DNA from: an uncultured Caldimonas sp.
Lineage (GTDB): Bacteria > Pseudomonadota > Gammaproteobacteria > Burkholderiales > Burkholderiaceae
Assembly (NCBI RefSeq): GCF_946480305.1
Contig: NZ_CAMLJQ010000015.1
Coordinates: forward strand, 32,019 to 96,018
Direction: 5' to 3'
Length of the DNA stretch: 64,000 nt
A model generated the notes under the pieces. It saw only the letters and a program-made list of their open reading frames with translations, made no database searches and was not told the origin of the DNA. The translations under genes and the position numbers were made by a program. Shown piece by piece: positions 27,334 through 35,452 of the stretch. Position 1 is the stretch's first letter, and each line of letters starts with the position of its first letter.

Positions 27334-28577
27334 GCACCCGCTCCCTGCGCGGCGCGCCGCAGCGTCACGCGGCTGCCGTCCCGCTCGACGCGCCAGCCGG
27401 AGGGCTGCAATGCGGCGCGGAAGCGGTCGATCTCATCGTCGGCCCAGCCAGCGACCGACAGCGTCAATTGCCCGGGTTCGAACTGCAGGCCTTCGAGGAC
27501 CCGCGATTCCGGCCAGGCGCTGGCGGCCGCCTGCAGCATCGGTTCCAGATCGGTGTCGCCTGCCTTGCCGGCCTGCAGCCGCAACTGCTCGACCTCGCGC
27601 CGCATCTGGACCGGCGCGTCGAGCACCGCGCGCACGTTCGGGAAGGCCGTCTGCAGCAGCGTGACCTGCTCGCGCCGGCGCTGCTCCACTTCGCCGCGCT
27701 GGTGCCACGCCCACGCATTGAGGCCGACCAGGTGGATGGCAGCGAGCGACACCAGGGCCCAGCGGGCCGGCCGCCAGGCGGGGCCGCCGAGCTGGCGCCA
27801 CACGTCGCGGAACGCACGCACGCCACGGTGCTTGAGCGTCAGGTCGAACTGGCGCAGGTTCCAGCCGGTCTGCGAGGCCCACAGCGCCATCTGCGGCGCG
27901 GGATACACCTCCACCGGCTGGCCGAGCCATTGTTCGGCAGCCTCCACCGCGGCGGGCTCGGCCGTCCACTGCATGCCCTCGGGTGGCGGAAGCGGCATCC
28001 AGGCGCGCACCAGGGTGCCGCCGGGACGCAACACCATCACGCCGTCGGGGCGGGCCCAGATCAGGCGCAGGTTGCGGCCGGCTTCCTCGCTGGCATCGAA
28101 CTCGAAATGCCCCCGCGCCGGGTCGACGGGCTCTGCCTGCGGCACCAGCCGGTCGACGATGACGCGTGCACCTTCCAGCGCGGTGAGCTGGGTACGCAGC
28201 CAGGCGCGGTGGGTGACGGCGATCCAGGTTTCCGCGCCGGGCAGGGCCTGCGGGGCCACGGCGTAGTGCGCGTCCTCGGTGTCTTCGAGCAGCACGTCTT
28301 CCAGCAGGCCGGCCAGCGCTGCACGCAGCTTGGCGGAAGGGGCCTTGGGCAGCGTGAGTCGCTGCCAGGAGATGTCGGCTGCGGGGACGACGCCGATGAC
28401 GGTATCGGCCTTGGGCAGCAGCGGGGGGGCGCAGCGGCCGTGGCTGTGCACCATGGCGCCGTCCTTGCTGAGCACGTAATCGAACTCGGCAGGCGCGCGC
28501 TGCGCATCCGCCCCCTGAGGGCCGGAGCGCGAGCCCAGGTGCGGGCGGGGCGCGAAAAGAATGACGAGAACGCTCAT
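27330..28577 (-). CDS. gspL: Type II secretion protein GspL
   Basis: A 415-residue bitopic protein. The N-terminal cytoplasmic actin-like domain (about 1-270) recruits GspE; one membrane helix lies near 275-295 (ALVSLAAIHLVGLNAWAW), followed by a periplasmic ferredoxin-like domain ending in WRVERDGSRVTLRR. Size and layout match the family. A 96-bp gap separates it from gspK, the only sizable gap in the operon; a direct repeat of TATGAAG is seen there but no convincing promoter. Confidence 0.92.
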   Translation of the reverse strand: MSVLVILFAPRPHLGSRSGPQGADAQRAPAEFDYVLSKDGAMVHSHGRCAPPLLPKADTVIGVVPAADISWQRLTLPKAPSAKLRAALAGLLEDVLLEDTEDAHYAVAPQALPGAETWIAVTHRAWLRTQLTALEGARVIVDRLVPQAEPVDPARGHFEFDASEEAGRNLRLIWARPDGVMVLRPGGTLVRAWMPLPPPEGMQWTAEPAAVEAAEQWLGQPVEVYPAPQMALWASQTGWNLRQFDLTLKHRGVRAFRDVWRQLGGPAWRPARWALVSLAAIHLVGLNAWAWHQRGEVEQRRREQVTLLQTAFPNVRAVLDAPVQMRREVEQLRLQAGKAGDTDLEPMLQAAASAWPESRVLEGLQFEPGQLTLSVAGWADDEIDRFRAALQPSGWRVERDGSRVTLRRAAQGAGA

Positions 28578-28673
28578 GCGGCCAGGGAATAAGGATGGCG
28601 GATTGTATGAAGCAACGTATGAAGATTCATTGGTAAATGCCTGACCGGTCGCGTCTTTTGTCGTGAGCCTGCA

Positions 28674-29657
28674 TCAAGGTGTAAACCCGCCGCTGACGGC
28701 GAAACTGGAGCGTTCGCGGCGAAGCGTGATGACCCGGCGCCCCTGCCTTTCGACCAGCGAGCGTTCCTCGACCACCCGTTGCTCGATGCGCATGCGACCA
28801 CGCACTTCAAAGAAATCGGTCGAGATGCCGGTGCGCGCTTCGGAGAGCACGACACCCTGGGGCAGGTGGGGTGAGACGTCGGGCAACTGCTTGAACGGCG
28901 TGCGCTGGCGTACCTGGATCAACCGGTCGGCGGTGCCGATGTCCATGCCCTCGACCATCGCCGCGATCACCTCGCGCGGCGCCGTGTTGAGGTTGATCGG
29001 CGTGCGGCGCGGCAGCAGCGTGACGTAGGGAGCGAGCCGCGTGGCACTCGCGTCGTCGACTCCGAGCCACCGCAATTCGTCGACCGTGGGCGGCAGCAGC
29101 GGCGCATTGCGCGTGTCGACCACCACCCCGCTCGCAGCGCCGCCGGGGACGGCCAGCTGCATCGCGTTGACCAGTGTGGTCGCAACGCTTGCATCCACGT
29201 TGACCAGCTCGCACAGTCGCTGCAGCGCGGCCACGTCGGGCTGCGACAGCTGCCCGTCGTTGACGAGGTTCATCAGGTTGAAGCGCGACTGGGCATCGAT
29301 GATCTGCCCGGCGAGAAACGCCTCGGGTGCGTCTTCGACGTGGCTTTCGTCGGCCGCCAGGAAGGTCGACAGCCGGGCCTCGGCCAGCGGCGTGGCCCAC
29401 GGCTCGGACAGGTGATCGGCACCGCCGGTGCGCGCGTCTTCCATCAGGATCAGGCGCGCCCAGTCGAGCGCCCCGCTCAGGATCCACGCCGACTGCGCCC
29501 GTGTCCGCTCGGCGATCTCGACCTGCACCGAGCGCCACTGCCGCCAGTACATCGCGCTGGCCAGCGTGGCGACCAGCGTGACGATGATCATCGCGGTCAG
29601 CAGGGCGGCACCGCGCTGGGCGCGGGGGCGGCGATGGCGCAGAGGCAGGTTTTTCAT
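28674..29657 (-). CDS. gspK: Type II secretion minor pseudopilin GspK
   Basis: A 327-residue minor pseudopilin that caps the pseudopilus tip. The prepilin leader ends at QRGAALLTAMIIV, with Gly/Ala at the cleavage site and a hydrophobic helix after it; the usual Glu5 is absent, as is normal for GspK. The large globular domain contains the SRFNLMNLVN and TPINLNTAPREVI (helix-hairpin-helix-like) segments typical of the family. The ATG at 29657 overlaps the gspJ stop by four bases. Confidence 0.94.
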   Translation of the reverse strand: MKNLPLRHRRPRAQRGAALLTAMIIVTLVATLASAMYWRQWRSVQVEIAERTRAQSAWILSGALDWARLILMEDARTGGADHLSEPWATPLAEARLSTFLAADESHVEDAPEAFLAGQIIDAQSRFNLMNLVNDGQLSQPDVAALQRLCELVNVDASVATTLVNAMQLAVPGGAASGVVVDTRNAPLLPPTVDELRWLGVDDASATRLAPYVTLLPRRTPINLNTAPREVIAAMVEGMDIGTADRLIQVRQRTPFKQLPDVSPHLPQGVVLSEARTGISTDFFEVRGRMRIEQRVVEERSLVERQGRRVITLRRERSSFAVSGGFTP

Positions 29658-30319
29658 TCGGAGCGGGTGCGCAGCACGAAGTCCCGGGTGATGCTGCCAT
29701 TGAGGCCGGAACCGGGTGCCATCGTCAAGACGACGCGGATCCCTTCCGGCAGCCGCTGCTTGCTGCCGGCGGCCGGTCTCGGATTCTGCGCGCTGCCGCC
29801 GGGCGTGGCCACGTCGCCGGTCGACTGCGGGTTGCTCCAGGCGTTGTTGCGCCAGTAGTACACCTGCCATTGCGCCACGCCGGGCAGCGCCCGCACGGTG
29901 CCGGCCTCGTTGCCGAGGAACTGGTAGGAGCTCATCCAGAGCTCGAGCAGGTCGGCCTGCCGGACCACCGGGCGCGAGGCCCAGCGCTGCCAGATGCCGT
30001 CGCGCAGCGACCACACCACCAGTTGCACGCCCGCATCCGTGCGACGCGTCATGCGCAGCGAGGCGCCGTCGAAGGTGGGCATGCCATCGATGACGCCGGT
30101 GTCGTGCAGCGTGGAGACGTCGGCGTCCCATTGCGCCAGCACGGTGTTCAGCCGCAGCACCGCGTCGAGCCGCTGCTCGCTGATCTGCTTGGTGCGCACG
30201 ATGCCGTCGATGCCTTGCCACGCCATGCCGGCGAGCACGGCGAGGATGGTGATGGTCACCAGCACCTCGATCAGCGTGAAGCCGCGCACACGTGCTGCCG
30301 GAGCAGGAGGGCATCGCAT
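29654..30319 (-). CDS. gspJ: Type II secretion minor pseudopilin GspJ
   Basis: A 221-residue minor pseudopilin. The type IV prepilin signal ARVRGFTLIEVLVTITILAVLAGMAW is intact, with Gly at -1 and Glu at +5. WQGIDGIVRTKQISEQRLD and the Trp-rich YYWRNNAWSNPQST region fit GspJ. The ATG at 30319 lies just after the gspI stop (two bases apart). Confidence 0.94.
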   Translation of the reverse strand: MRCPPAPAARVRGFTLIEVLVTITILAVLAGMAWQGIDGIVRTKQISEQRLDAVLRLNTVLAQWDADVSTLHDTGVIDGMPTFDGASLRMTRRTDAGVQLVVWSLRDGIWQRWASRPVVRQADLLELWMSSYQFLGNEAGTVRALPGVAQWQVYYWRNNAWSNPQSTGDVATPGGSAQNPRPAAGSKQRLPEGIRVVLTMAPGSGLNGSITRDFVLRTRSE

Positions 30320-30321
30320 CG

Positions 30322-30690
30322 TCAGCGCCTCGGCACGATGGTGGACAGCACCAGCAGCGGCTCGCCCGTTTCGGTGGCGATGCGGGCGTCGACGCGGCGG
30401 AAGTTCGGGTTGGGCGTGGGCCGCACCACCATCTGCCCGGCGTACGAGCGGCCGCCCTGTTCGCAACCGAAGCTTGCGTCACCCACTGCCGGGAACTGGC
30501 GCGCGAGCACCAATGCGCTCAGCTGGTTCTCGGCGCACCACTGCGCGGCCATCATGTCGGACAGCCGCTCGGCGTTGCGCGTCAACGCCCCGCCGGCCTT
30601 GATGCCGGCCGCGAGCGCGATACCGACGATGCTCAGCGCCACCAGCACCTCGATCAGCGTGAAGCCGCGTGCGGCTGCGTCACGGGCCAC
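30322..30690 (-). CDS. gspI: Type II secretion minor pseudopilin GspI
   Basis: A 122-residue minor pseudopilin with the prepilin signal ARGFTLIEVLVALSIVGIAL (Glu at +5). It forms the tip trimer with GspJ and GspK. The conserved WCAENQL motif after the helix is typical of GspI. It overlaps the end of gspH by 11 bases. Confidence 0.95.
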   Translation of the reverse strand: MARDAAARGFTLIEVLVALSIVGIALAAGIKAGGALTRNAERLSDMMAAQWCAENQLSALVLARQFPAVGDASFGCEQGGRSYAGQMVVRPTPNPNFRRVDARIATETGEPLLVLSTIVPRR

Positions 30691-31132
30691 GGGGCACCTC
30701 GCCGGATATCGCGAACGGCATCAGCCCGTCGGTCGCGAGCGTGATGCGGCGGTCGTTCAGCGACAGCGTGAGCCGCTGGGCGCCGATGATGGGATCGGGG
30801 CCGAGCACGATCGCCGGTGCGCCGACGATGTCGGCCCGCACCTCGGGGTTGAGCCACTGCGTGGGCAGGTCGATCGAGTCGGGCAGGCCGACGAAGCGGA
30901 AGCCTTGGCCCTCGGAGTTGTCTTGTATGCGAGCCGGTTGCCACATCACGTTGAGCCCGGCGGCACGTGCTTCGGCACGCGCGGCTTCCAGCAGCGCGGC
31001 CAGCCGCTCCGCTTCGCGTTCGAGTTGGGTGGCTGCGGGGTCGCGGATCGCCAGCGTCACGGAGCTGACCGCAATGGCCATCAGCGCCAGCACGATGAGC
31101 AGCTCCAGCAGCGTGAAACCGCGCTGGCGCAT
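30680..31132 (-). CDS. gspH: Type II secretion minor pseudopilin GspH
   Basis: A 150-residue minor pseudopilin. The leader is very short, MRQRGFTLLELLIVLALMAI, with Gly at -1 and Glu at +5. LAALLEAARAEARAAG is the family's helical spine and SLNDRRITLATDGLMPFAISG the C-terminal beta region. The ATG at 31132 is preferred to upstream in-frame starts because it gives the standard short prepilin leader. It starts 13 bases after gspG ends. Confidence 0.92.
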   Translation of the reverse strand: MRQRGFTLLELLIVLALMAIAVSSVTLAIRDPAATQLEREAERLAALLEAARAEARAAGLNVMWQPARIQDNSEGQGFRFVGLPDSIDLPTQWLNPEVRADIVGAPAIVLGPDPIIGAQRLTLSLNDRRITLATDGLMPFAISGEVPRGP

Positions 31133-31145
31133 GGCCGGGCGCGGC

Positions 31146-31595
31146 TTATTGCCAGGAGCCGACGTCGGCGTTGTTGCCTTCACCACCGGTCTGCCCGTCG
31201 GCGCCGTAGCTGAACACATCGACTTCGCCCTTCACGCCGGGGTTCACATACTGATAGGCACGGCCCCAGGGGTCGTTGGGGAGCTTGTCGAGATAGGGCT
31301 TCCAGTTCGGCGGGATGGGGCCGGAGGTCGGTTTTGCGGTCAGTGCCTGCAGGCCTTGCTCCGCGGTCGGGAAGCGCTGGTTGTCGAGCTTGTAGAGCTT
31401 GAGCGCCTGCATCAGGTTGTTGACGTCGGTGCGGGCGGCGGTCACGCGGGCGTCGTCGGCGCGGTTCAACACGTTGGGCACGATCAATGCGCCGAGGATG
31501 CCGATGATGACCAGCACCACCATCAGTTCGATCAGGGTGAAGCCGCGCGCCAGTTGCGCGCCGGCGGCTCGAAAGCGGTAGGTCGGGCGGGTCAT
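31146..31595 (-). CDS. gspG: Type II secretion major pseudopilin GspG
   Basis: A 149-residue major pseudopilin. The leader MTRPTYRFRAAGAQLARG is cleaved before FTLIELMVVLVIIGIL, with Glu at +5. The C-terminal Ca-binding loop NDPWGRAYQYVNPG ... VFSYGADGQTGG is complete, as required for pilus stability. It is the first gene of the leftward operon. The leader is longer than usual (about 18 residues); an ATG at 31622 would make it longer still. The prepilin peptidase GspO/PilD is not in this window. Confidence 0.95.
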   Translation of the reverse strand: MTRPTYRFRAAGAQLARGFTLIELMVVLVIIGILGALIVPNVLNRADDARVTAARTDVNNLMQALKLYKLDNQRFPTAEQGLQALTAKPTSGPIPPNWKPYLDKLPNDPWGRAYQYVNPGVKGEVDVFSYGADGQTGGEGNNADVGSWQ

Positions 31596-31724
31596 GGTGG
31601 GTCGTTGCACAAATAGGGTCATGAATTGAGCCGCCACCCGGGGGAATCACCCGGCAATTGAAACAGCGCCAACAGAGCGCGCGAGGCGGGCCGGAAAAAA
31701 GTGGCCTTGAATCATAATCGCCCG

Positions 31725-32297
31725 ATGCTTTCGCGACTGCTTGCATTTGTGCTGTGGGCCCTGGCCGCCGGCGGCCTGGTGTTCTGGGCCCTGCGCCTGT
31801 CGGCCGAGCCGTTGCCGGTGCCACCCCAGGCCATGCCCGTCGTCGGGCAGGTCGGCAGCCCGGGCGCTGTGGTGCGCATGTTGGGTGGAGGGCGTGTGCC
31901 GGCAGAGCAGGTCGCGGCCGCTCCGCCGCCGGAAAGCACGCGCTTCCGCCTGATCGGCGTGATGGCGCCTCGCGAGGGCAGCAGCGGCCCGGGTGTGGCG
32001 CTGCTGTCCATCGACGGCAAGCCACCACGCGCCTATGCGCTGGGCAGTGCCGTGGAAGGTGACCTGACGCTGCAGGCGCTGGGGCAGCGCAGCGCGACCT
32101 TCGGCCGAGGTACCGCCGGGGCCGCCTTCACGCTGGAGTTGCCGCCGCTGCCTCCCCCGCAGACCGGCGTGCCGCCGCAGCTGCCGCCCGACCAGGGCGT
32201 TTCGATGCCGGCGCCACCCCCGCCGCCGCCACCTCCCTCAGTGATGCCGGCGCCCGAAGGCGCACCGAACACGGCCAACGCGCCGGTGCTGCAGTAG
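31725..32297 (+). CDS. gspC: Type II secretion protein GspC, short form without PDZ domain
   Basis: A 190-residue inner-membrane protein that links the platform to the secretin. One N-terminal membrane helix (LLAFVLWALAAGGLVFWAL) is followed by the HR domain (RFRLIGVMAPREGSSGPGVALLSIDGKPPRAY). The C-terminus is a Pro-rich tail instead of the PDZ domain of Vibrio-type GspC (about 280-300 residues). It is transcribed away from gspG. A CATAAT hexamer lies six bases before the ATG, suggesting a leaderless message; no ribosome binding site is seen. Confidence 0.88.
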   Translation: MLSRLLAFVLWALAAGGLVFWALRLSAEPLPVPPQAMPVVGQVGSPGAVVRMLGGGRVPAEQVAAAPPPESTRFRLIGVMAPREGSSGPGVALLSIDGKPPRAYALGSAVEGDLTLQALGQRSATFGRGTAGAAFTLELPPLPPPQTGVPPQLPPDQGVSMPAPPPPPPPPSVMPAPEGAPNTANAPVLQ

Positions 32298-32343
32298 GCG
32301 CCGCCCGGCGCTCAGCGCGGCTGAGCATCGGTGCGTGAGTGGT

Positions 32344-33387
32344 TCAGAGCGGGGCCGGCTGCGTCGGCCCCGGGTCTTCCCCTTCGGCCACTTCCGTCAG
32401 CAACGCGCACGCAGCGTTGACGAGCGGCCACGCGAGCGCGGCGCCCGTTCCGTCGAGGCTTTCGAGCCCCAGCTCGAGCAGCGGCCCTGAGTTGAAGTGC
32501 TGCAATGCCACGCTGAGGCCCTGCCGGCTGTGGCTGCGCGAGAAGATGCAGTAGTCGGTGACGGGGGCTGCGATGCGGGAGGCGACCATCAGCGCTGCGC
32601 AAGCCGGCAGGCCGTCGACGATGATCACGTGGCGTTTGCCGGCGGCGACCAGCATGGCGCCTGCCATCATCGCGATCTCGAATCCGCCGAGGGCCGCCAG
32701 GGTTTCGACCGGGTCGCCGACCGCCTTGTGCCGCCCCTGCGCGCCTTCGAGCACCACCATCAGGTGTGCGAGCAGGTCGGGGTTCATGTTCGGGCCGCGC
32801 ACGACCAGATCACGCACCGGCAGGCCGGCCAGGCGCGAGATCACCAGCGCCGCGCTTTCCTCGCTGCCTTCGCCCAGCCCCGCGCACGCCAGCACGTTGC
32901 CGGGCAGCGTGTCGGCGATTTCCATGCCGGCGCGGATGGCGGCCTGCGCCTGATCGAGCGTCATCGCGGCGCTCACGCGGGTGTTGCGCGTGCCGTGCGC
33001 GATCTTGCGTGCCAGCAGCATCGGGTGCCGCGGCGTGGGGTCGGCCATGCCGCAGTCGACCACCGAGAAATTCATGCCCTGGATGCGGGCAAACACCGCC
33101 AGCGGCGTCCGGACCGAGACGATGCCGTTGACCTGCGCCAGCGTGGCTTCGCCCGTCGGGGAGGTGATGCCGTCCACTGCGAGGCCATGGTCGGCGGCAA
33201 ACACCACCAGTTGCGGGTCGTGCAGGCGAGGTTTCAGCGTGTTGCGGATCAGGCCCAGCCGCACCGCCAGCGGCTCCAGCTCACCCAGGCTGCCGGCGCT
33301 CTCCTGCCGGCGGGCGAGCTTGTGCTTCAGCGCCTGCTCCAGCGGCGGATGAAACGTCGGCGCGATCAGCGAGCGGTTCAGCGACAT
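32344..33387 (-). CDS. cobT: Divergent nicotinate-nucleotide-dimethylbenzimidazole phosphoribosyltransferase homologue
   Basis: A 347-residue cytoplasmic protein with the CobT fold: AGSLGELEPLAVRLG near 31-45, VFAADHGLAVDGIT near 63-75, ACAGLGEGSEESAALV near 167-182 and the C-terminal LDGTGAALAWPLVNAACAL. CobT attaches the lower ligand base of cobamides. Two differences stand out from my recollection of Salmonella CobT: the catalytic Glu317 position is Asp (residue 312), and the GMANTTPA loop is GSEESA. No cobU, cobS or cobC gene is nearby. It may be a functional variant or a paralogue with another base substrate; symbol given at family level. Confidence 0.75.
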   Translation of the reverse strand: MSLNRSLIAPTFHPPLEQALKHKLARRQESAGSLGELEPLAVRLGLIRNTLKPRLHDPQLVVFAADHGLAVDGITSPTGEATLAQVNGIVSVRTPLAVFARIQGMNFSVVDCGMADPTPRHPMLLARKIAHGTRNTRVSAAMTLDQAQAAIRAGMEIADTLPGNVLACAGLGEGSEESAALVISRLAGLPVRDLVVRGPNMNPDLLAHLMVVLEGAQGRHKAVGDPVETLAALGGFEIAMMAGAMLVAAGKRHVIIVDGLPACAALMVASRIAAPVTDYCIFSRSHSRQGLSVALQHFNSGPLLELGLESLDGTGAALAWPLVNAACALLTEVAEGEDPGPTQPAPL

Positions 33388-33506
33388 GTCGTGCGATTCG
33401 GGTGGGCGCCGGCGCGAATGGGGCGGCAGGCGATTGTTTCAGCGGCGGCAGGCCCTTGCAACCGCCGTCATGCCTCGCGCTTCCTTCAAGCTAGGGGGCC
33501 GGTGTT

Positions 33507-35069
33507 TCAGCGCAGGAACAGCTTGTAGACCGGGTTGTCCGTCTCGTCGACGTACGGGTAGGCGAGCGTGTCGAGAAATTCCTTGAACGCCTTCTTGTCG
33601 CCCTTCGGCACCTGGATGCCCACGAGAATGCGCCCGTAGTCGGCGCCTTGGTTGCGGTAGTGGAACAGGCTGATGTTCCACTCCGGGTGCATGCTGGACA
33701 GGAAGCGCATCAGCGCGCCGGGCCGCTCGGGGAAGATGAAGCGGTAGAGCAGTTCGTCCTTGGCGAGCTCCGTGCGGCCGCCGACGAGATGCCGGATGTG
33801 CTGCTTGGCCAGCTCGTCGTGCGTCAGGTCCAGGGTGGCAAAGCCGTGCTTCTTGAACAGTGCCGCGATCTTGGTCGACTCGCCGCGGTTGGCCGTCGTG
33901 ACGCCGACGAACACATGGGCCACCTTCTCGTCCGAGATCCGGTAGTTGAACTCGGTGACGCTGCGCTGGCCGAGCAGCTCGCAAAAGCGCTTGAAGCTGC
34001 CGCGCTCCTCTGGGATCGTCACGGCGAACAACGCCTCGCGTTCCTCGCCCACCTCGGCGCGCTCGGCAACGAAGCGCAGCCGGTCGAAGTTCATGTTGGC
34101 ACCGCAGGTCACGGCGACGAAGGTCTTGTCCTTGCAGCGGTGGCGTTCCACATACTGTTTCACGGCAGCGACGCCCATTGCGCCGGACGGCTCGAGAATG
34201 CTGCGGGTGTCCTGGAACACGTCCTTGATGGCGGCGCATACGGCGTCGGTGTCGACCACCACGTAGTCATCGACCAGCTGGCGCGCCAGGCGGTAGGTCT
34301 CCTCGCCCACCAGCTTCACGGCGGTCCCGTCGGCGAACAGGCCCACGTCGTGCAACTGCACGCGCTTGTTCTGCTTGACCGAGCGCACCATCGCATCCGA
34401 GTCGGTCATCTGCACGCCGATCACCTTGATCTCGGGCCGCACCGCCTTGACGTAGCTCGCCACGCCCGAGATCAGGCCGCCGCCACCGATCGCGCAGAAG
34501 ATCGCATCGATCGGGCCCTGGTGCTGGCGCAGGATCTCCATCGCGATCGTGCCCTGGCCGGCGATCACGTCCGGGTCGTCGAACGGGTGCACGAAGGTCA
34601 GGCCCTGCTTCTTTTCCAGTTGCAAGGCGTGAAGGTAGGCATCCGAATAGCTGTCGCCGTGCAGCACGACCTCCCCGCCGAGCGAGCGCACCGCCTCCAC
34701 CTTCACTTGCGGCGTGGTCACCGGCATCACGATCACCGCCCGGCACCCCAGCTTGCTGGCGCTCAGCGCCACGCCCTGCGCGTGGTTGCCGGCGGAGGCG
34801 CAGATCACGCCCCGCTTCAACTGCGCGGGCGTCAAGTGCACCATCTTGTTGTAGGCGCCGCGCAGCTTGAAGCTGAAGACCGGTTGGTTGTCTTCACGCT
34901 TGAGCCACACCTCGTTGCCGAGACGCCGCGTCAGGTTGCGCGCCAACTCCAGCTCCGTTTCGTTCGCCACGTCGTAGACGCGCGCGTTCAGGATCTTCTG
35001 GAGGTAATCGGCGGGCTTGAGCGCGCGCTTCTTCGGGGTGGATGCGGGCGAGGGGTTGGCGCGTGCCAT
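33507..35069 (-). CDS. ilvA: Threonine ammonia-lyase, biosynthetic
   Basis: A 520-residue PLP enzyme that converts threonine to 2-oxobutanoate, the first step of isoleucine synthesis. The PLP lysine is Lys68 in FSFKLRGAYNK. The phosphate-binding glycine loop is CAIGGGGLISG. Two C-terminal ACT-like regulatory domains (from about LFAVTIPEERGSFKRF and YRFIFPERPGALMRF) mark the isoleucine-feedback-regulated long form. The ATG at 35069 follows GTCGGAGAACCCAG. Upstream on the same strand lie a dispersed repeat and a terminator-ended short transcript, possibly a leader. Confidence 0.96.
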   Translation of the reverse strand: MARANPSPASTPKKRALKPADYLQKILNARVYDVANETELELARNLTRRLGNEVWLKREDNQPVFSFKLRGAYNKMVHLTPAQLKRGVICASAGNHAQGVALSASKLGCRAVIVMPVTTPQVKVEAVRSLGGEVVLHGDSYSDAYLHALQLEKKQGLTFVHPFDDPDVIAGQGTIAMEILRQHQGPIDAIFCAIGGGGLISGVASYVKAVRPEIKVIGVQMTDSDAMVRSVKQNKRVQLHDVGLFADGTAVKLVGEETYRLARQLVDDYVVVDTDAVCAAIKDVFQDTRSILEPSGAMGVAAVKQYVERHRCKDKTFVAVTCGANMNFDRLRFVAERAEVGEEREALFAVTIPEERGSFKRFCELLGQRSVTEFNYRISDEKVAHVFVGVTTANRGESTKIAALFKKHGFATLDLTHDELAKQHIRHLVGGRTELAKDELLYRFIFPERPGALMRFLSSMHPEWNISLFHYRNQGADYGRILVGIQVPKGDKKAFKEFLDTLAYPYVDETDNPVYKLFLR

Positions 35070-35216
35070 CTGGGTTCTCCGACAGGGGGCCGCATCATAA
35101 GACAGCGTCGTCTTCGCACTTCCACGGAGCATGGCAGTGCTGATCCGGCGGGATCGATCGCCAGCGTCCGCTGCGCGGCGAACGGGCGCTTCTGCCGTTC
35201 GCGTGCGGCTTGTGCC

Positions 35217-35304
35217 GGCCCAACGAACACCGCGGATCCGGCTTTGCCGGGCCGCTGGTGTTGCCCCCTCGAGGGGCGGCCGCAGGCCGTAGGGGGTGGG
35301 CCGT
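35217..35304. repeat. Dispersed intergenic repeat, copy 2
   Basis: This copy matches 8522-8615 through CCGCGGATCCGG, CTTTGCCGG, CCGCTGGTGT, GCCCCCTCGA and GTAGGGGGTG. The central hairpin arm differs (GGGGCGGCCGCAGGCC instead of GGGGGCGCGCGAAGCGC). It sits between ilvA and the candidate small RNA. As with copy 1, the gene to its left is transcribed leftward. Confidence 0.75.
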
Positions 35305-35314
35305 CGTGACCCAA

Positions 35315-35347
35315 AGAAAAAGGCCCAAGGCGGTGAAGCCTTGGGCC
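35315..35347 (-). terminator. Intrinsic terminator of the candidate small RNA or ilvA leader
   Basis: GGCCCAAGGC (35322-35331) pairs perfectly with GCCTTGGGCC (35338-35347) over a 6-base loop. On the minus strand the stem is followed by UUUUUC UUU (the A-run at 35315-35321). There is no annotated protein gene immediately upstream on that strand, which implies a short untranslated transcript. Confidence 0.8.
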
Positions 35348-35417
35348 GAATCCACCAAAGGAGGAGGGTGGAGGAGACAAACGGGGTGATGTAGAACTCA
35401 ATCACTTACATCACATG
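35316..35417 (-). ncRNA. Candidate ~100-nt small RNA (or attenuated ilvA leader) with anti-Shine-Dalgarno loop
   Basis: Read on the minus strand from an inferred start near 35417, three structures occur in order. First, an 8-bp hairpin (GTGATGTA ... TACATCAC, 35407-35414 with 35386-35393). Second, a 6-bp hairpin TCCACC/GGTGGA (35372-35351) whose 10-base loop CTCCTCCTTT is complementary to AAAGGAGGAG Shine-Dalgarno sequences; UCUCCUCC also lies just before it. Third, the strong terminator at 35322-35347. Size and layout are those of C-rich-loop regulatory RNAs. Because ilvA lies 250 bases further on the same strand, a premature-termination leader is the alternative. Expression is not shown. 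Confidence 0.5.
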
Positions 35418-35423
35418 AACAAT

Positions 35424-35452
35424 AGTTTAACGAGCGCCATGGTGCAGCGCAA
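35424..35452 (-). promoter_or_regulatory. Possible sigma-70 promoter for the candidate small RNA
   Basis: On the minus strand TTGCGC (35452-35447) and TAAACT (35429-35424) are separated by exactly 17 bases. Matches to consensus are moderate (3/6 and 4/6). Initiation about seven bases further on predicts an RNA of about 100 nt ending at the terminator. Confidence 0.35.

Noticed and set aside
28578..28673. A promoter or small gene in the 96-bp gspK-gspL gap.
   Set aside because: Only a TATGAAG direct repeat is visible; no spaced -35/-10 pair and no coding frame.
32310..32326. GCTCAG/CTGAGC hairpin between gspC and cobT as a terminator.
   Set aside because: Only six base pairs and no U-tract on either strand.
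35316..35405. A minus-strand coding frame starting GTG 35405 running through the terminator.
   Set aside because: No ribosome binding site, it crosses a terminator and the dispersed repeat; kept only as a possible leader peptide in the attenuator alternative.
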